Source of the DNA: Parachlamydiales bacterium
GTDB taxonomy: Bacteria; Chlamydiota; Chlamydiia; Chlamydiales; Simkaniaceae
DNA length: 11,222 nucleotides
Assembly: GCA_030641465.1 (NCBI GenBank)
Contig: DAOWHK010000026.1
Location: forward strand, 1 to 11,222
Direction: 5' to 3'
Shown here: positions 5,951 to 11,222 of the stretch, one piece after another
How the letters are laid out: each line of letters starts with the position of its first letter
Position numbering within the stretch: the first letter of the stretch is position 1
Translations under genes and position numbers: made by a program
Notes under the pieces: generated by a model
Databases searched by the model: none
What the model saw: the letters and a program-made list of their open reading frames with translations, nothing else
What the model was told of the DNA's origin: nothing

Positions 5951-6113
5951 TATAGTGGATTAAATCTTGATTGATAAAATTGGCTGATTAGATTTTTTTA
6001 TAGAACTTAGCATGGAGAGCGACAATGACTTTGTAAAGTCATCGAGATCGAATGCTAAGTTCTAGGAAAAAAGATACAGATGGATTTTATCAATCAAGAT
6101 TTAATCCACTATA
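5951..6113. mobile_element. 163-bp MITE-like foldback element with 30-bp terminal inverted repeats
   Basis: Positions 5951-5980 and 6084-6113 are perfect inverted repeats of 30 bp; the outer end reads TATAGTGGATTAAATC. Inside lie a 13-bp perfect palindrome (6001-6013 with 6052-6064) and, at its centre, an 8-bp pair (6025-6032 with 6035-6042). A T7 run (5993-5999) also faces an A6 run (6067-6072). There is no ORF. A bounding TA at each end would fit the TA target preference of IS630/Tc1-mariner relatives, but the TA may equally be part of the repeat. A solo end occurs at 2646. It sits between convergent genes and could serve both as a transcription stop. Confidence 0.75.
6001..6064. repeat. 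inner nested palindrome of the foldback element
   Basis: TAGAACTTAGCAT (6001-6013) is inverted perfectly at 6052-6064, and ATGACTTT (6025-6032) is inverted at 6035-6042. Either strand could form a long hairpin in RNA. On the + strand no U-tract follows directly, so termination of rsmI or rfbA here is inferred, not shown. Confidence 0.7.
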
Positions 6114-6129
6114 GTATAGGAATCTCTGA

Positions 6130-7020
6130 TCAACAGGTCTTCACCATAATCTTTTGATTTGAAATAATTTTCATAAGGTACTTTCCATACGAACTTTTAG
6201 ATAGCTTCTCTGCAAGAATTAAGAGTTGATCAAGGCTAATAAGTCCTTTGATGTATGCAATTTCTTCGATGCAAGCAATTTTTAAGCCTTGACGTTCTTG
6301 AATTGTTTGCACAAAACTCGCTGCTTGAAAAAGAGCTTCTGGCTCTCCCGTATCGAGCCAAGCACATCCCCTTCCAAGAAGTTTCACCTTTAGCTTTCCC
6401 TCTTCAAGGTATAATCGATTAAGATCTGTAATTTCAAGCTCTCCCCTATTTGATGGCTTTAATACTTTGGCAAATTTTGATGCTTTTGAGTCATAAAAAT
6501 AAAGGCCTGTAACGGCATAATTTGAAGGAGGATTTTTGGGTTTTTCGATGATGTCTTTTACTCTGCAATCGTCATCAAAATCAATGACTCCATAGCGTCC
6601 TGGGTCATTGACTTCATAACCAAAAATCAAGGCCCCCTCTTGAAGTTTGCTGCAGGAGGAGAGTGTTTTATAAAGATATTCACCGTAGAAAATATTATCT
6701 CCAAGAATGAGAGCTACTGAATCACCAGCAATAAAAGATTCTCCGATGATAAATGCTTCTGCAATGCCGTTTGGTTTATTTTGAATCACATAACTTAATT
6801 GCAATCCAATATGAGAGCCATTGCCTAGAAGCTTTTGAAATTTTGGCAGATCTTCTGGGGTTGATATGATCAAGATTTCACTTATTCCAGAAAGCATAAG
6901 AATAGATAAGGGATAATAAATCATGGGCTTATCATAAACAGGCAGAAGCTGTTTACTACAAGCCGATGTAACTGGAAAAAGTCTAGAGCCTGTGCCGCCG
7001 GCGAGTAAGATACCTTTCAT
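6130..7020 (-). CDS. rfbA: glucose-1-phosphate thymidylyltransferase (RmlA/RfbA)
   Basis: RfbA makes dTDP-glucose and pyrophosphate from dTTP and glucose-1-phosphate, the first step towards dTDP-rhamnose and related surface sugars. The 296-residue product (family about 290) shows the nucleotidyltransferase signature LLAGGTGSRL.P.T with KQLLPVYDKPMIYYPL (5-38), the sugar/base loop QNKPNGIAEAF (80-90), the metal-binding LILGDNIFYG (104-113), IIEKPKNPPSNYAVTGLYFYD (157-177, split by the known E-K-P loop), RGELEITDLN (192-201) and GCAWLDTGEP (218-227). It overlaps the end of hpt by 4 bp (ATGA), indicating translational coupling. No rmlB, rmlC or rmlD is in the window, so the final sugar is unknown. 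It is the last gene of the minus-strand string and runs into the foldback element. Confidence 0.93.
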   Translation of the reverse strand: MKGILLAGGTGSRLFPVTSACSKQLLPVYDKPMIYYPLSILMLSGISEILIISTPEDLPKFQKLLGNGSHIGLQLSYVIQNKPNGIAEAFIIGESFIAGDSVALILGDNIFYGEYLYKTLSSCSKLQEGALIFGYEVNDPGRYGVIDFDDDCRVKDIIEKPKNPPSNYAVTGLYFYDSKASKFAKVLKPSNRGELEITDLNRLYLEEGKLKVKLLGRGCAWLDTGEPEALFQAASFVQTIQERQGLKIACIEEIAYIKGLISLDQLLILAEKLSKSSYGKYLMKIISNQKIMVKTC

Positions 7021-7568
7021 GAATTCTCTGGCATTGCGTAAATTGCAGGAATATTTCGATAATATTCTTTATAGTCTAACCCATATCCTACAACAAAGCG
7101 ATCTTCTATTTCAAAAAGAAAGTAATCGGGCTTCTCATGCGTTTTTTTAGCAACTTTTTTTGTAAGAAGTGTTAGCGAGCGCAAAGATTTGGGCTTTTTT
7201 ATTATCACTTGACTCATCACTTCAGAAAGTGTTGCTCCTGTATCGTGAATATCATCAACTACAATCACGTGCCTTCCTTCAATGTCACAATTATCAAGTC
7301 CTAAAATTTTAAGCTCTCCTTGTTTCCTCCCAAGAAGTCCATAACTTTTACATTCAAGCGTCTCTAGTCTTGTCGGGATAGTCAGCTCACGCATGAGATC
7401 ACTTACAAAAAAAAGAGCGCCTTTTAAGATCATAACAAGCGTAATTTCTTTAGAGGCATACTCTTTGTTAATACGATTTGAAATTGCTTTGATCTCTTTG
7501 GCAATTTCTTCTTTTGAAAGTAATAATTCGAGGTGGATTGGATCTCCAGGCGTTGAGTAACTATTCAT
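7017..7568 (-). CDS. hpt: hypoxanthine phosphoribosyltransferase
   Basis: The enzyme joins hypoxanthine (and often guanine) to PRPP, giving IMP or GMP for purine salvage in the cytosol. The 183-residue length is typical of bacterial HPRT. Visible motifs are MILKGALFFVSDL (46-58), the PRPP-binding loop VIVVDDIHDTGATL (101-114) with both acidic residues retained (the first is Asp where Glu is common), a Lys in LLTKK (134-138), and the base-site and metal motif VGYGLDYKEYYRNIP (160-174), close to the family's VGYGLDY.E.YRNLP. The start ATG lies inside the end of accC (8-bp overlap), and the stop overlaps the rfbA start by 4 bp. This places purine salvage in the same transcript as acetyl-CoA carboxylase genes. 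Use of guanine versus hypoxanthine cannot be decided here. Confidence 0.93.
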   Translation of the reverse strand: MNSYSTPGDPIHLELLLSKEEIAKEIKAISNRINKEYASKEITLVMILKGALFFVSDLMRELTIPTRLETLECKSYGLLGRKQGELKILGLDNCDIEGRHVIVVDDIHDTGATLSEVMSQVIIKKPKSLRSLTLLTKKVAKKTHEKPDYFLFEIEDRFVVGYGLDYKEYYRNIPAIYAMPENS

Positions 7569-8925
7569 CTAATTGAAAACTACATCCTGCTTCGACAAGC
7601 TGATCAATAAAATCAAGGTTGTACTCACCTGATAAAAATTGCTGATTTTCTAGTAAAAAAAGATGAAAGGATATGGTTGAGTCGATTCCCCCAATATGAA
7701 ATTCCCGCAATGCTCGTTTTGCAATTTGCACTACTTCTTCCCTGTTTTTTCCCTTTACGATGAGCTTTGCAATCATTGAATCATAATAGGGCGGAATGCG
7801 ATATCCCGAATAGCAAGCACTATCTACTCTGACGTTCGGCCCACCTGGGGGAATATAGTACTCTAACAGTCCAGGGGACGGAGAAAAATTATTTGCGGGG
7901 TTTTCGGCATTGATGCGAAATTCCATCACATGACCACGAAACTCAACTTGCGACTGTGTGACTTCTAGCTTTTCCCCATCTGCCATCCGAATTTGCTCTT
8001 TAAGAAGATCTATTCCTGTTAATTCTTCTGTCACAGTATGTTCTACTTGAATCCGTGTATTTACTTCCATGAAATAGAAGTCGTGATTTTCATCTAAAAG
8101 AAATTCAACCGTTCCAACTGTATGATATTTCGCAGCTTTCACAATATTAACTGCAGCCTCGCCCATTTTTTTTCTAAGCTCAGGAGTTAAAAGTGGAGAA
8201 GGGGTCTCTTCAACAAGTTTCTGCCGACGTCTTTGTATCGTGCAATCTCTTTCTCCAAGATGAATATAATTACCATACTTATCTCCAAGTATTTGTATTT
8301 CTATATGTCTTGGATTCATAATCATTTTTTCTAAATAGACATCTGGATTGCCAAAGGAAACTTCAGCTTCAGTTCTTGCAGCAGAAAATTTACGAACAAA
8401 TTCTTCTTCATTATAAGCGATTCTAATCCCTTTGCCACCGCCTCCTGCAGACGCTTTGATAAAAACGGGATATCCAATTTTTGTTGCTTCGTATAATGCA
8501 GCATTCACATCAGCAACAATACCATCAGTTCCTGGTATCACAGGGCACCCTGCACTTTTTGCAATAGCCTTTGCCTTGGATTTATCTCCAAGAAGGGAAA
8601 TAGTATCAGGAGTTGGCCCAATAAATGTAATACCACAGCTTTCACAAATAGATGCAAAGTTAGCATTTTCACTTAAAAACCCATATCCTGGGTGAATTGC
8701 ATCCGCCCCTGAAATCTCACATGCAGATAATATGTTTGAGACTTTTAAATAAGATTTTAGTGCTGGAGCCTCTCCAATACAGATCGCTTCATCTGCATGA
8801 AGCACATGAAGCGCTTCCGCGTCAGCTTTTGAATAAATTGCAACTGTTTGCAGGCCTAAATCATGGCATGCTCGAATAATTCTAACGGCAATTTCTCCGC
8901 GATTTGCAATCAATATTTTTTTCAT
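7561..8925 (-). CDS. accC: acetyl-CoA carboxylase biotin carboxylase subunit
   Basis: AccC carboxylates the biotin on AccB using ATP and bicarbonate, the first half-reaction of malonyl-CoA synthesis for fatty acids. The 454-residue product matches the usual length of about 450. It shows the N-terminal biotin carboxylase domain (KILIANRGEIAVRIIRA, 3-19; HPGYGFLSEN, 78-87), the ATP-grasp glycine loop KASAGGGGKGIRIA (157-170), HIEIQILGD (207-215), ERDCTIQRRRQKLVEE (225-240) and the catalytic segment FMEVNTRIQVEHTVTE (285-300), where R291 corresponds to the active-site Arg. The C-terminal domain (about 330-445) is intact. Only 2 bp separate it from the accB stop, and it overlaps hpt by 8 bp. The carboxyltransferase genes accA and accD are not in the window. 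Confidence 0.97.
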   Translation of the reverse strand: MKKILIANRGEIAVRIIRACHDLGLQTVAIYSKADAEALHVLHADEAICIGEAPALKSYLKVSNILSACEISGADAIHPGYGFLSENANFASICESCGITFIGPTPDTISLLGDKSKAKAIAKSAGCPVIPGTDGIVADVNAALYEATKIGYPVFIKASAGGGGKGIRIAYNEEEFVRKFSAARTEAEVSFGNPDVYLEKMIMNPRHIEIQILGDKYGNYIHLGERDCTIQRRRQKLVEETPSPLLTPELRKKMGEAAVNIVKAAKYHTVGTVEFLLDENHDFYFMEVNTRIQVEHTVTEELTGIDLLKEQIRMADGEKLEVTQSQVEFRGHVMEFRINAENPANNFSPSPGLLEYYIPPGGPNVRVDSACYSGYRIPPYYDSMIAKLIVKGKNREEVVQIAKRALREFHIGGIDSTISFHLFLLENQQFLSGEYNLDFIDQLVEAGCSFQLDE

Positions 8926-8927
8926 AA

Positions 8928-9404
8928 TTACTCAACTAAAAATAATTTTGAGCCAAATTCTACAGGATTCGAATTATCAGAGTAAATTTCCTTTACTATC
9001 CCGCTTTTTCCAGCTTTTACTTCATTCATAACTTTCATAGCTTCAATGATGCATACAACTGTATCTGGATCTACTCGGTCTCCGATTTTAACAAATGATT
9101 GCTCCTCAGGTGATGCTCCTGCGTAGAATATCCCTACCATTGGTGACAGTATTAGCTCACCATTAACTTCAGTCACTTTTTCCGCAATCAGCTCTTCCTT
9201 TTTAAGACTCATATCAGCTCTTGTGGCCATTTGTGAAGGCTGCGTCGTTTCTACATATTCTTGCTGAATCTGCCTCTGCACGGGTGTTTGAGCATGGGCA
9301 AATTCTAAAGAAATTTCAAAACCATTTTTTTCCTTAATTGAAAGATTATGAATTCCATGCTCTTTCATTGCTTCCATTAATTGCTTAATTTTCTCAAATT
9401 CCAC
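8928..9404 (-). CDS. accB: acetyl-CoA carboxylase biotin carboxyl carrier protein
   Basis: AccB carries biotin between the carboxylase and carboxyltransferase halves of acetyl-CoA carboxylase. The 158-residue protein has a short helical N-terminal region (1-35), a Gln/Thr-rich linker (about 38-62) and a C-terminal biotinyl domain. The domain shows SPMVGIFYAGASPEEQSFV (87-105) and the biotinylation site EAMKVMNEV (121-129) with K124 as the modified lysine. The start is GTG at 9404: a strong Shine-Dalgarno (GGAGAGG) sits 4 nt upstream, and the next in-frame ATG would remove the N-terminal helix. It follows efp after 15 bp and precedes accC by 2 bp, the efp-accB-accC order I recall from Chlamydia. 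Confidence 0.96.
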   Translation of the reverse strand: MEFEKIKQLMEAMKEHGIHNLSIKEKNGFEISLEFAHAQTPVQRQIQQEYVETTQPSQMATRADMSLKKEELIAEKVTEVNGELILSPMVGIFYAGASPEEQSFVKIGDRVDPDTVVCIIEAMKVMNEVKAGKSGIVKEIYSDNSNPVEFGSKLFLVE

Positions 9405-9408
9405 TTAA

Positions 9409-9415
9409 CCTCTCC
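9409..9415 (-). promoter_or_regulatory. ribosome binding site deciding the GTG start of accB
   Basis: On the minus strand GGAGAGG lies 4 nt (7 nt from the GGAG core) before GTG at 9404. Its strength and position make the GTG the probable start. Confidence 0.7.
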
Positions 9416-9419
9416 GCGT

Positions 9420-9974
9420 TTAAATCCTTTGGACATACTCACTTAAAAAAGTATCTACTTTGATGATATCCCCAACTTCAATAAATAATGGGACTTCAAT
9501 TTTTGCTCCTGTTTCAAGTACTGCAATTTTATTTACATTGGAAACAGCACTCGCTTCTTGCGCTTCAACTTTAACAGCCATTAGTTCCAAAAATTGAGGA
9601 AGTTCTACAGAGAAAATTGTATCCCCATAAAACATAGCTTTTAATTGTACACTTTCTTTTAAATAATTTACTTTTTCGCCAATGACCTCTTTAGATACAA
9701 GAACTTCTTGCAAGTGATCAATATCTAAAAAAAGGTAATTTTTTCCTTCAATATATAGATACTCTAATCTTTTCTCTGAAAGTGTTACTTCTTTAACAGC
9801 TTGATCGAGCTTAAAATTTTTTTCAACAACCTCATCTGTCATAAGATTCTTTAATTTTGTTTTAATAAATGGAACGCCTTTGGCAACGGTTACTTTCACG
9901 CTCGTTTCCACGCGAAAAATATTTCCATTCATACTAAGGGTCATTCCCGGTGTAATCTGATTGCTCTGCGCCAT
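9420..9974 (-). CDS. efp: elongation factor P, chlamydial acc-linked paralogue type
   Basis: EF-P binds next to the peptidyl-tRNA site and relieves ribosome stalling at proline runs. The 184-residue length and three beta-domain layout fit: an N-terminal KOW-like domain (about 1-63), a middle OB domain (64-125) and a C-terminal OB domain (about 126-184) ending TGAKIEVPLFIEVGDIIKVDT and SEYVQRI, the family's C-terminal signature. The loop normally reading PGKG with the modified lysine (K34 in E. coli) is VAKGVP here; K32 is the likely equivalent, but the Pro-Gly before it is missing. From memory, the Chlamydia EF-P encoded beside accB also lacks PGKG and shares the LEYLYLE...YLFLD pattern seen at 71-84. 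A second, standard EF-P elsewhere in the genome is therefore expected. It starts the compact efp-accB-accC block. Confidence 0.93.
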   Translation of the reverse strand: MAQSNQITPGMTLSMNGNIFRVETSVKVTVAKGVPFIKTKLKNLMTDEVVEKNFKLDQAVKEVTLSEKRLEYLYIEGKNYLFLDIDHLQEVLVSKEVIGEKVNYLKESVQLKAMFYGDTIFSVELPQFLELMAVKVEAQEASAVSNVNKIAVLETGAKIEVPLFIEVGDIIKVDTFLSEYVQRI

Positions 9975-9987
9975 AAAGGGCCCCTTT
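9975..9987 (-). promoter_or_regulatory. efp ribosome binding site within a short inverted repeat
   Basis: On the minus strand AAAGGGG (9981-9987) is a good Shine-Dalgarno 6 nt before the efp ATG. It forms an inverted repeat with the CCCTTT between it and the ATG. A 5-bp stem with a GGC-type loop could hide the site, but the hairpin would be small. Confidence 0.45.
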
Positions 9988-10004
9988 AAAATATTATTTC
10001 CTTA

Positions 10005-10021
10005 ATACTGCTTTTCAGTAT
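10005..10021. other. 6-bp hairpin between the HAD gene and efp
   Basis: ATACTG (10005-10010) and CAGTAT (10016-10021) are inverted around a 5-nt loop. It lies in the 56-bp gap, the only sizeable gap in the minus-strand string. No U-tract follows on the minus strand, so read-through into efp is likely; it may mark a processing or weak pause site. Confidence 0.3.
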
Positions 10022-10030
10022 CTATTTTAC

Positions 10031-10762
10031 CTAATTCGTATCCAAAATACCAGCATTATAGCGAGTTTCCGGGTCCGGCACTAGTATCTTTTTAAGCGCC
10101 AGGAATTCAACCACTTCTCTAAGCTCGCATAAACTAGAAATTGTATAATCAACATCTCTTTTTAATCCAGTAAAGCCAGTCCCTCTCCCATAGCGAAAAT
10201 GCACAGTATTAAATCCAAGTTCTTTTGCAGGTGTTAGATCAATATTAATACGATCTCCACACACTACAATATCAGAGGGCAAATAATCAAAACTATTGAA
10301 TAAAGTTTTATAGTAGGGTTTTTTATTTTTTTCAGGACAAATAAAAATTTTAGAGAAAAGAGCTGGATCAATCTTAGCTTTTGCCATTTTTTCCCTTTGT
10401 ATCTCCTCTTTTCCAAAAGTTACAAGTGCCAATTGATGTTTATAAGAAAATTCTTTAAGTAATTCCAGTGCGCCTTCAACTACCTGCGTTTGATAAGCAG
10501 ATGGAGTGCTTTCATAAACAATTTTTTCCGCAAGAGGTAAAAAGTGAAGAGTCTTATTCTGCGCTTCTAAAAAATTTTGTAGAGCCTCCTTTGCACTTAA
10601 AGCTGATTGATTCAGAGTATAAAGTAAATGAAGAGCATTATCAAAATCTGGAATTTGCAAACCATTTTCTATCATTTTCTCAAGAGCTTTTTTTAATAGA
10701 TATGGGGTAGTTACAGCAGATGTGTCAACCAAAGTGTCGTCTAAATCAAAGATGATTAACAA
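10031..10762 (-). CDS. HAD-superfamily hydrolase
   Basis: A 243-residue haloacid dehalogenase-fold hydrolase, probably a phosphatase acting on a small phosphorylated metabolite in the cytosol. Motif I is FDLDDTLVDT (5-14) with nucleophile D6 and general acid D8. A helical cap covers about 15-95. Motif II is LVTFGK (113-118) with T115, motif III is the Lys in KNKKPYYK (145-152), and motif IV is VCGDRINIDL (167-176) with metal-binding D170 and D175. This is the phosphoglycolate phosphatase/YjjG-like type, but the substrate cannot be read from the sequence. The start codon lies inside the end of the yvcK reading frame (17-bp overlap), and since motif I begins at residue 5, no later start is possible. 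The last 20 or so residues (PDPETRYNAGILDTN) are an unusual polar tail. Confidence 0.88.
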   Translation of the reverse strand: MLIIFDLDDTLVDTSAVTTPYLLKKALEKMIENGLQIPDFDNALHLLYTLNQSALSAKEALQNFLEAQNKTLHFLPLAEKIVYESTPSAYQTQVVEGALELLKEFSYKHQLALVTFGKEEIQREKMAKAKIDPALFSKIFICPEKNKKPYYKTLFNSFDYLPSDIVVCGDRINIDLTPAKELGFNTVHFRYGRGTGFTGLKRDVDYTISSLCELREVVEFLALKKILVPDPETRYNAGILDTN

Positions 10763-11222
10763 TTTTTATTATCTCTTTAGTTAATTGTTTAGAATCATGC
10801 CTAATTAAACTTCTTTTCATTAAATCATGCATCACCTCTTCATTAACCTCCCCCAAAAGTGGCGCAGAAATAATACGTGGATCATCCATATCATTTTCCA
10901 CTATATCCCCTTCTGCTGAATAAATTTCAATAAGCTCAGGAGTTGGCAGCTGGTTATTTACTAAGATATAATCAAATACATCTTCCCCAATGAATTTTAC
11001 GATTTCTTTATGATAATCACTAACTTTGTAGCCCGTTGTCTGCCCCTTTCGATTCATTAAATTAGAAATATATATCAATTTTGCGTGTGTCTGCTTAAGC
11101 GCGAGGCTCACTCCATTAACGAGAAGATTGGGGATAATCGATGTATGTAGGCCACCCGGGCCCATTACTATAAGATCCGCGTTCATGATTTCTGATATAG
11201 CGTGGGGATTAGCTTTAGCATA
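10746..11222 (-). CDS. yvcK: YvcK/CofD-like (UPF0052) protein, C-terminal part
   Basis: Partial gene: the frame is open to the window edge, and the first codons seen encode YAKANPHAISEIMNADLIVMG, so the ATG at 11186 is internal and not the start. The hallmark is GPGGLHTSIIPNLLVNG, close to the family's GPGSLYTSIIPNLLV, followed by LIYISNLMNRKGQTTGYKVSDYHKEI, matching the conserved N.M...GET.GY...DH segment. In Bacillus, YvcK (GlmR) binds UDP-sugars and links carbon metabolism to cell-wall precursor synthesis; whether this holds here is unknown. About 158 residues are visible of a protein usually longer than 300. It overlaps the HAD gene by 17 bp, so the two are probably translated together. 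Confidence 0.88.
   Translation of the reverse strand, partial: YAKANPHAISEIMNADLIVMGPGGLHTSIIPNLLVNGVSLALKQTHAKLIYISNLMNRKGQTTGYKVSDYHKEIVKFIGEDVFDYILVNNQLPTPELIEIYSAEGDIVENDMDDPRIISAPLLGEVNEEVMHDLMKRSLIRHDSKQLTKEIIKIVNHL

Noticed and set aside
8432..8879. Two plus-strand frames (87 and 60 codons) opposite accC
   Set aside because: Antisense to the highly conserved accC; their openness follows from the codon pattern of the real gene.
10468..10710. 80-codon plus-strand frame opposite the HAD gene
   Set aside because: Antisense shadow with no recognisable domain.

Overview
The window most likely comes from a bacterium of the phylum Chlamydiae, probably a chlamydia-like lineage outside Chlamydiaceae. 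The case rests on three points. (i) The gene order efp-accB-accC matches what I recall from Chlamydia, and the EF-P here is the divergent chlamydial paralogue type, lacking the usual PGKG loop. (ii) A tandem family of small proteins each carries two adjacent hydrophobic segments, the layout of chlamydial inclusion-membrane (Inc) proteins. (iii) DNA is AT-rich, and the first gene is a Ulp1/C48-type protease relative of the kind used as effectors by intracellular bacteria. Species cannot be named from this sequence.

Left half (88-5111, + strand): an accessory, probably host-interaction region. It opens with a Ulp1-like protein whose His, Asp and Cys catalytic positions are all replaced (G240, N257, S302), apparently a pseudoprotease. 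Five paralogous Inc-like genes follow (1210-1707, 1909-2550, 2822-3544, 3617-4269, 4407-5111). They share an N-terminal Q-[S/T/N]-[F/Y]..D...YPL-like motif, a two-lobed membrane region ending near an HD/YD pair, and a KNSLW-like motif. The fourth copy is broken by a one-base frameshift. A tRNA-Cys(GCA) gene with its own promoter sits between the fourth and fifth copies. The last Inc-like gene directly abuts rsmI (16S rRNA C1402 2'-O-methyltransferase).

Centre (5931-6129): the two halves converge on a 163-bp non-coding foldback element with 30-bp perfect terminal inverted repeats and two nested inner palindromes, resembling a MITE. A lone copy of its end lies at 2646-2681.

Right half (6130-11222, - strand): a tightly packed housekeeping gene string read right to left: yvcK (partial, cut by the window edge), HAD-family hydrolase, efp, accB, accC, hpt, rfbA. 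Overlaps or gaps of 2-56 bp suggest one operon. It joins fatty-acid synthesis initiation (biotin carboxyl carrier and biotin carboxylase), translation (EF-P), purine salvage (HPRT) and dTDP-glucose synthesis.

No gene-free stretch exceeds 300 bases. The longest is 2551-2821, which holds a hairpin, the solo repeat end and AT-rich upstream DNA of the next gene. No rRNA, CRISPR array, transposase or phage gene was seen.
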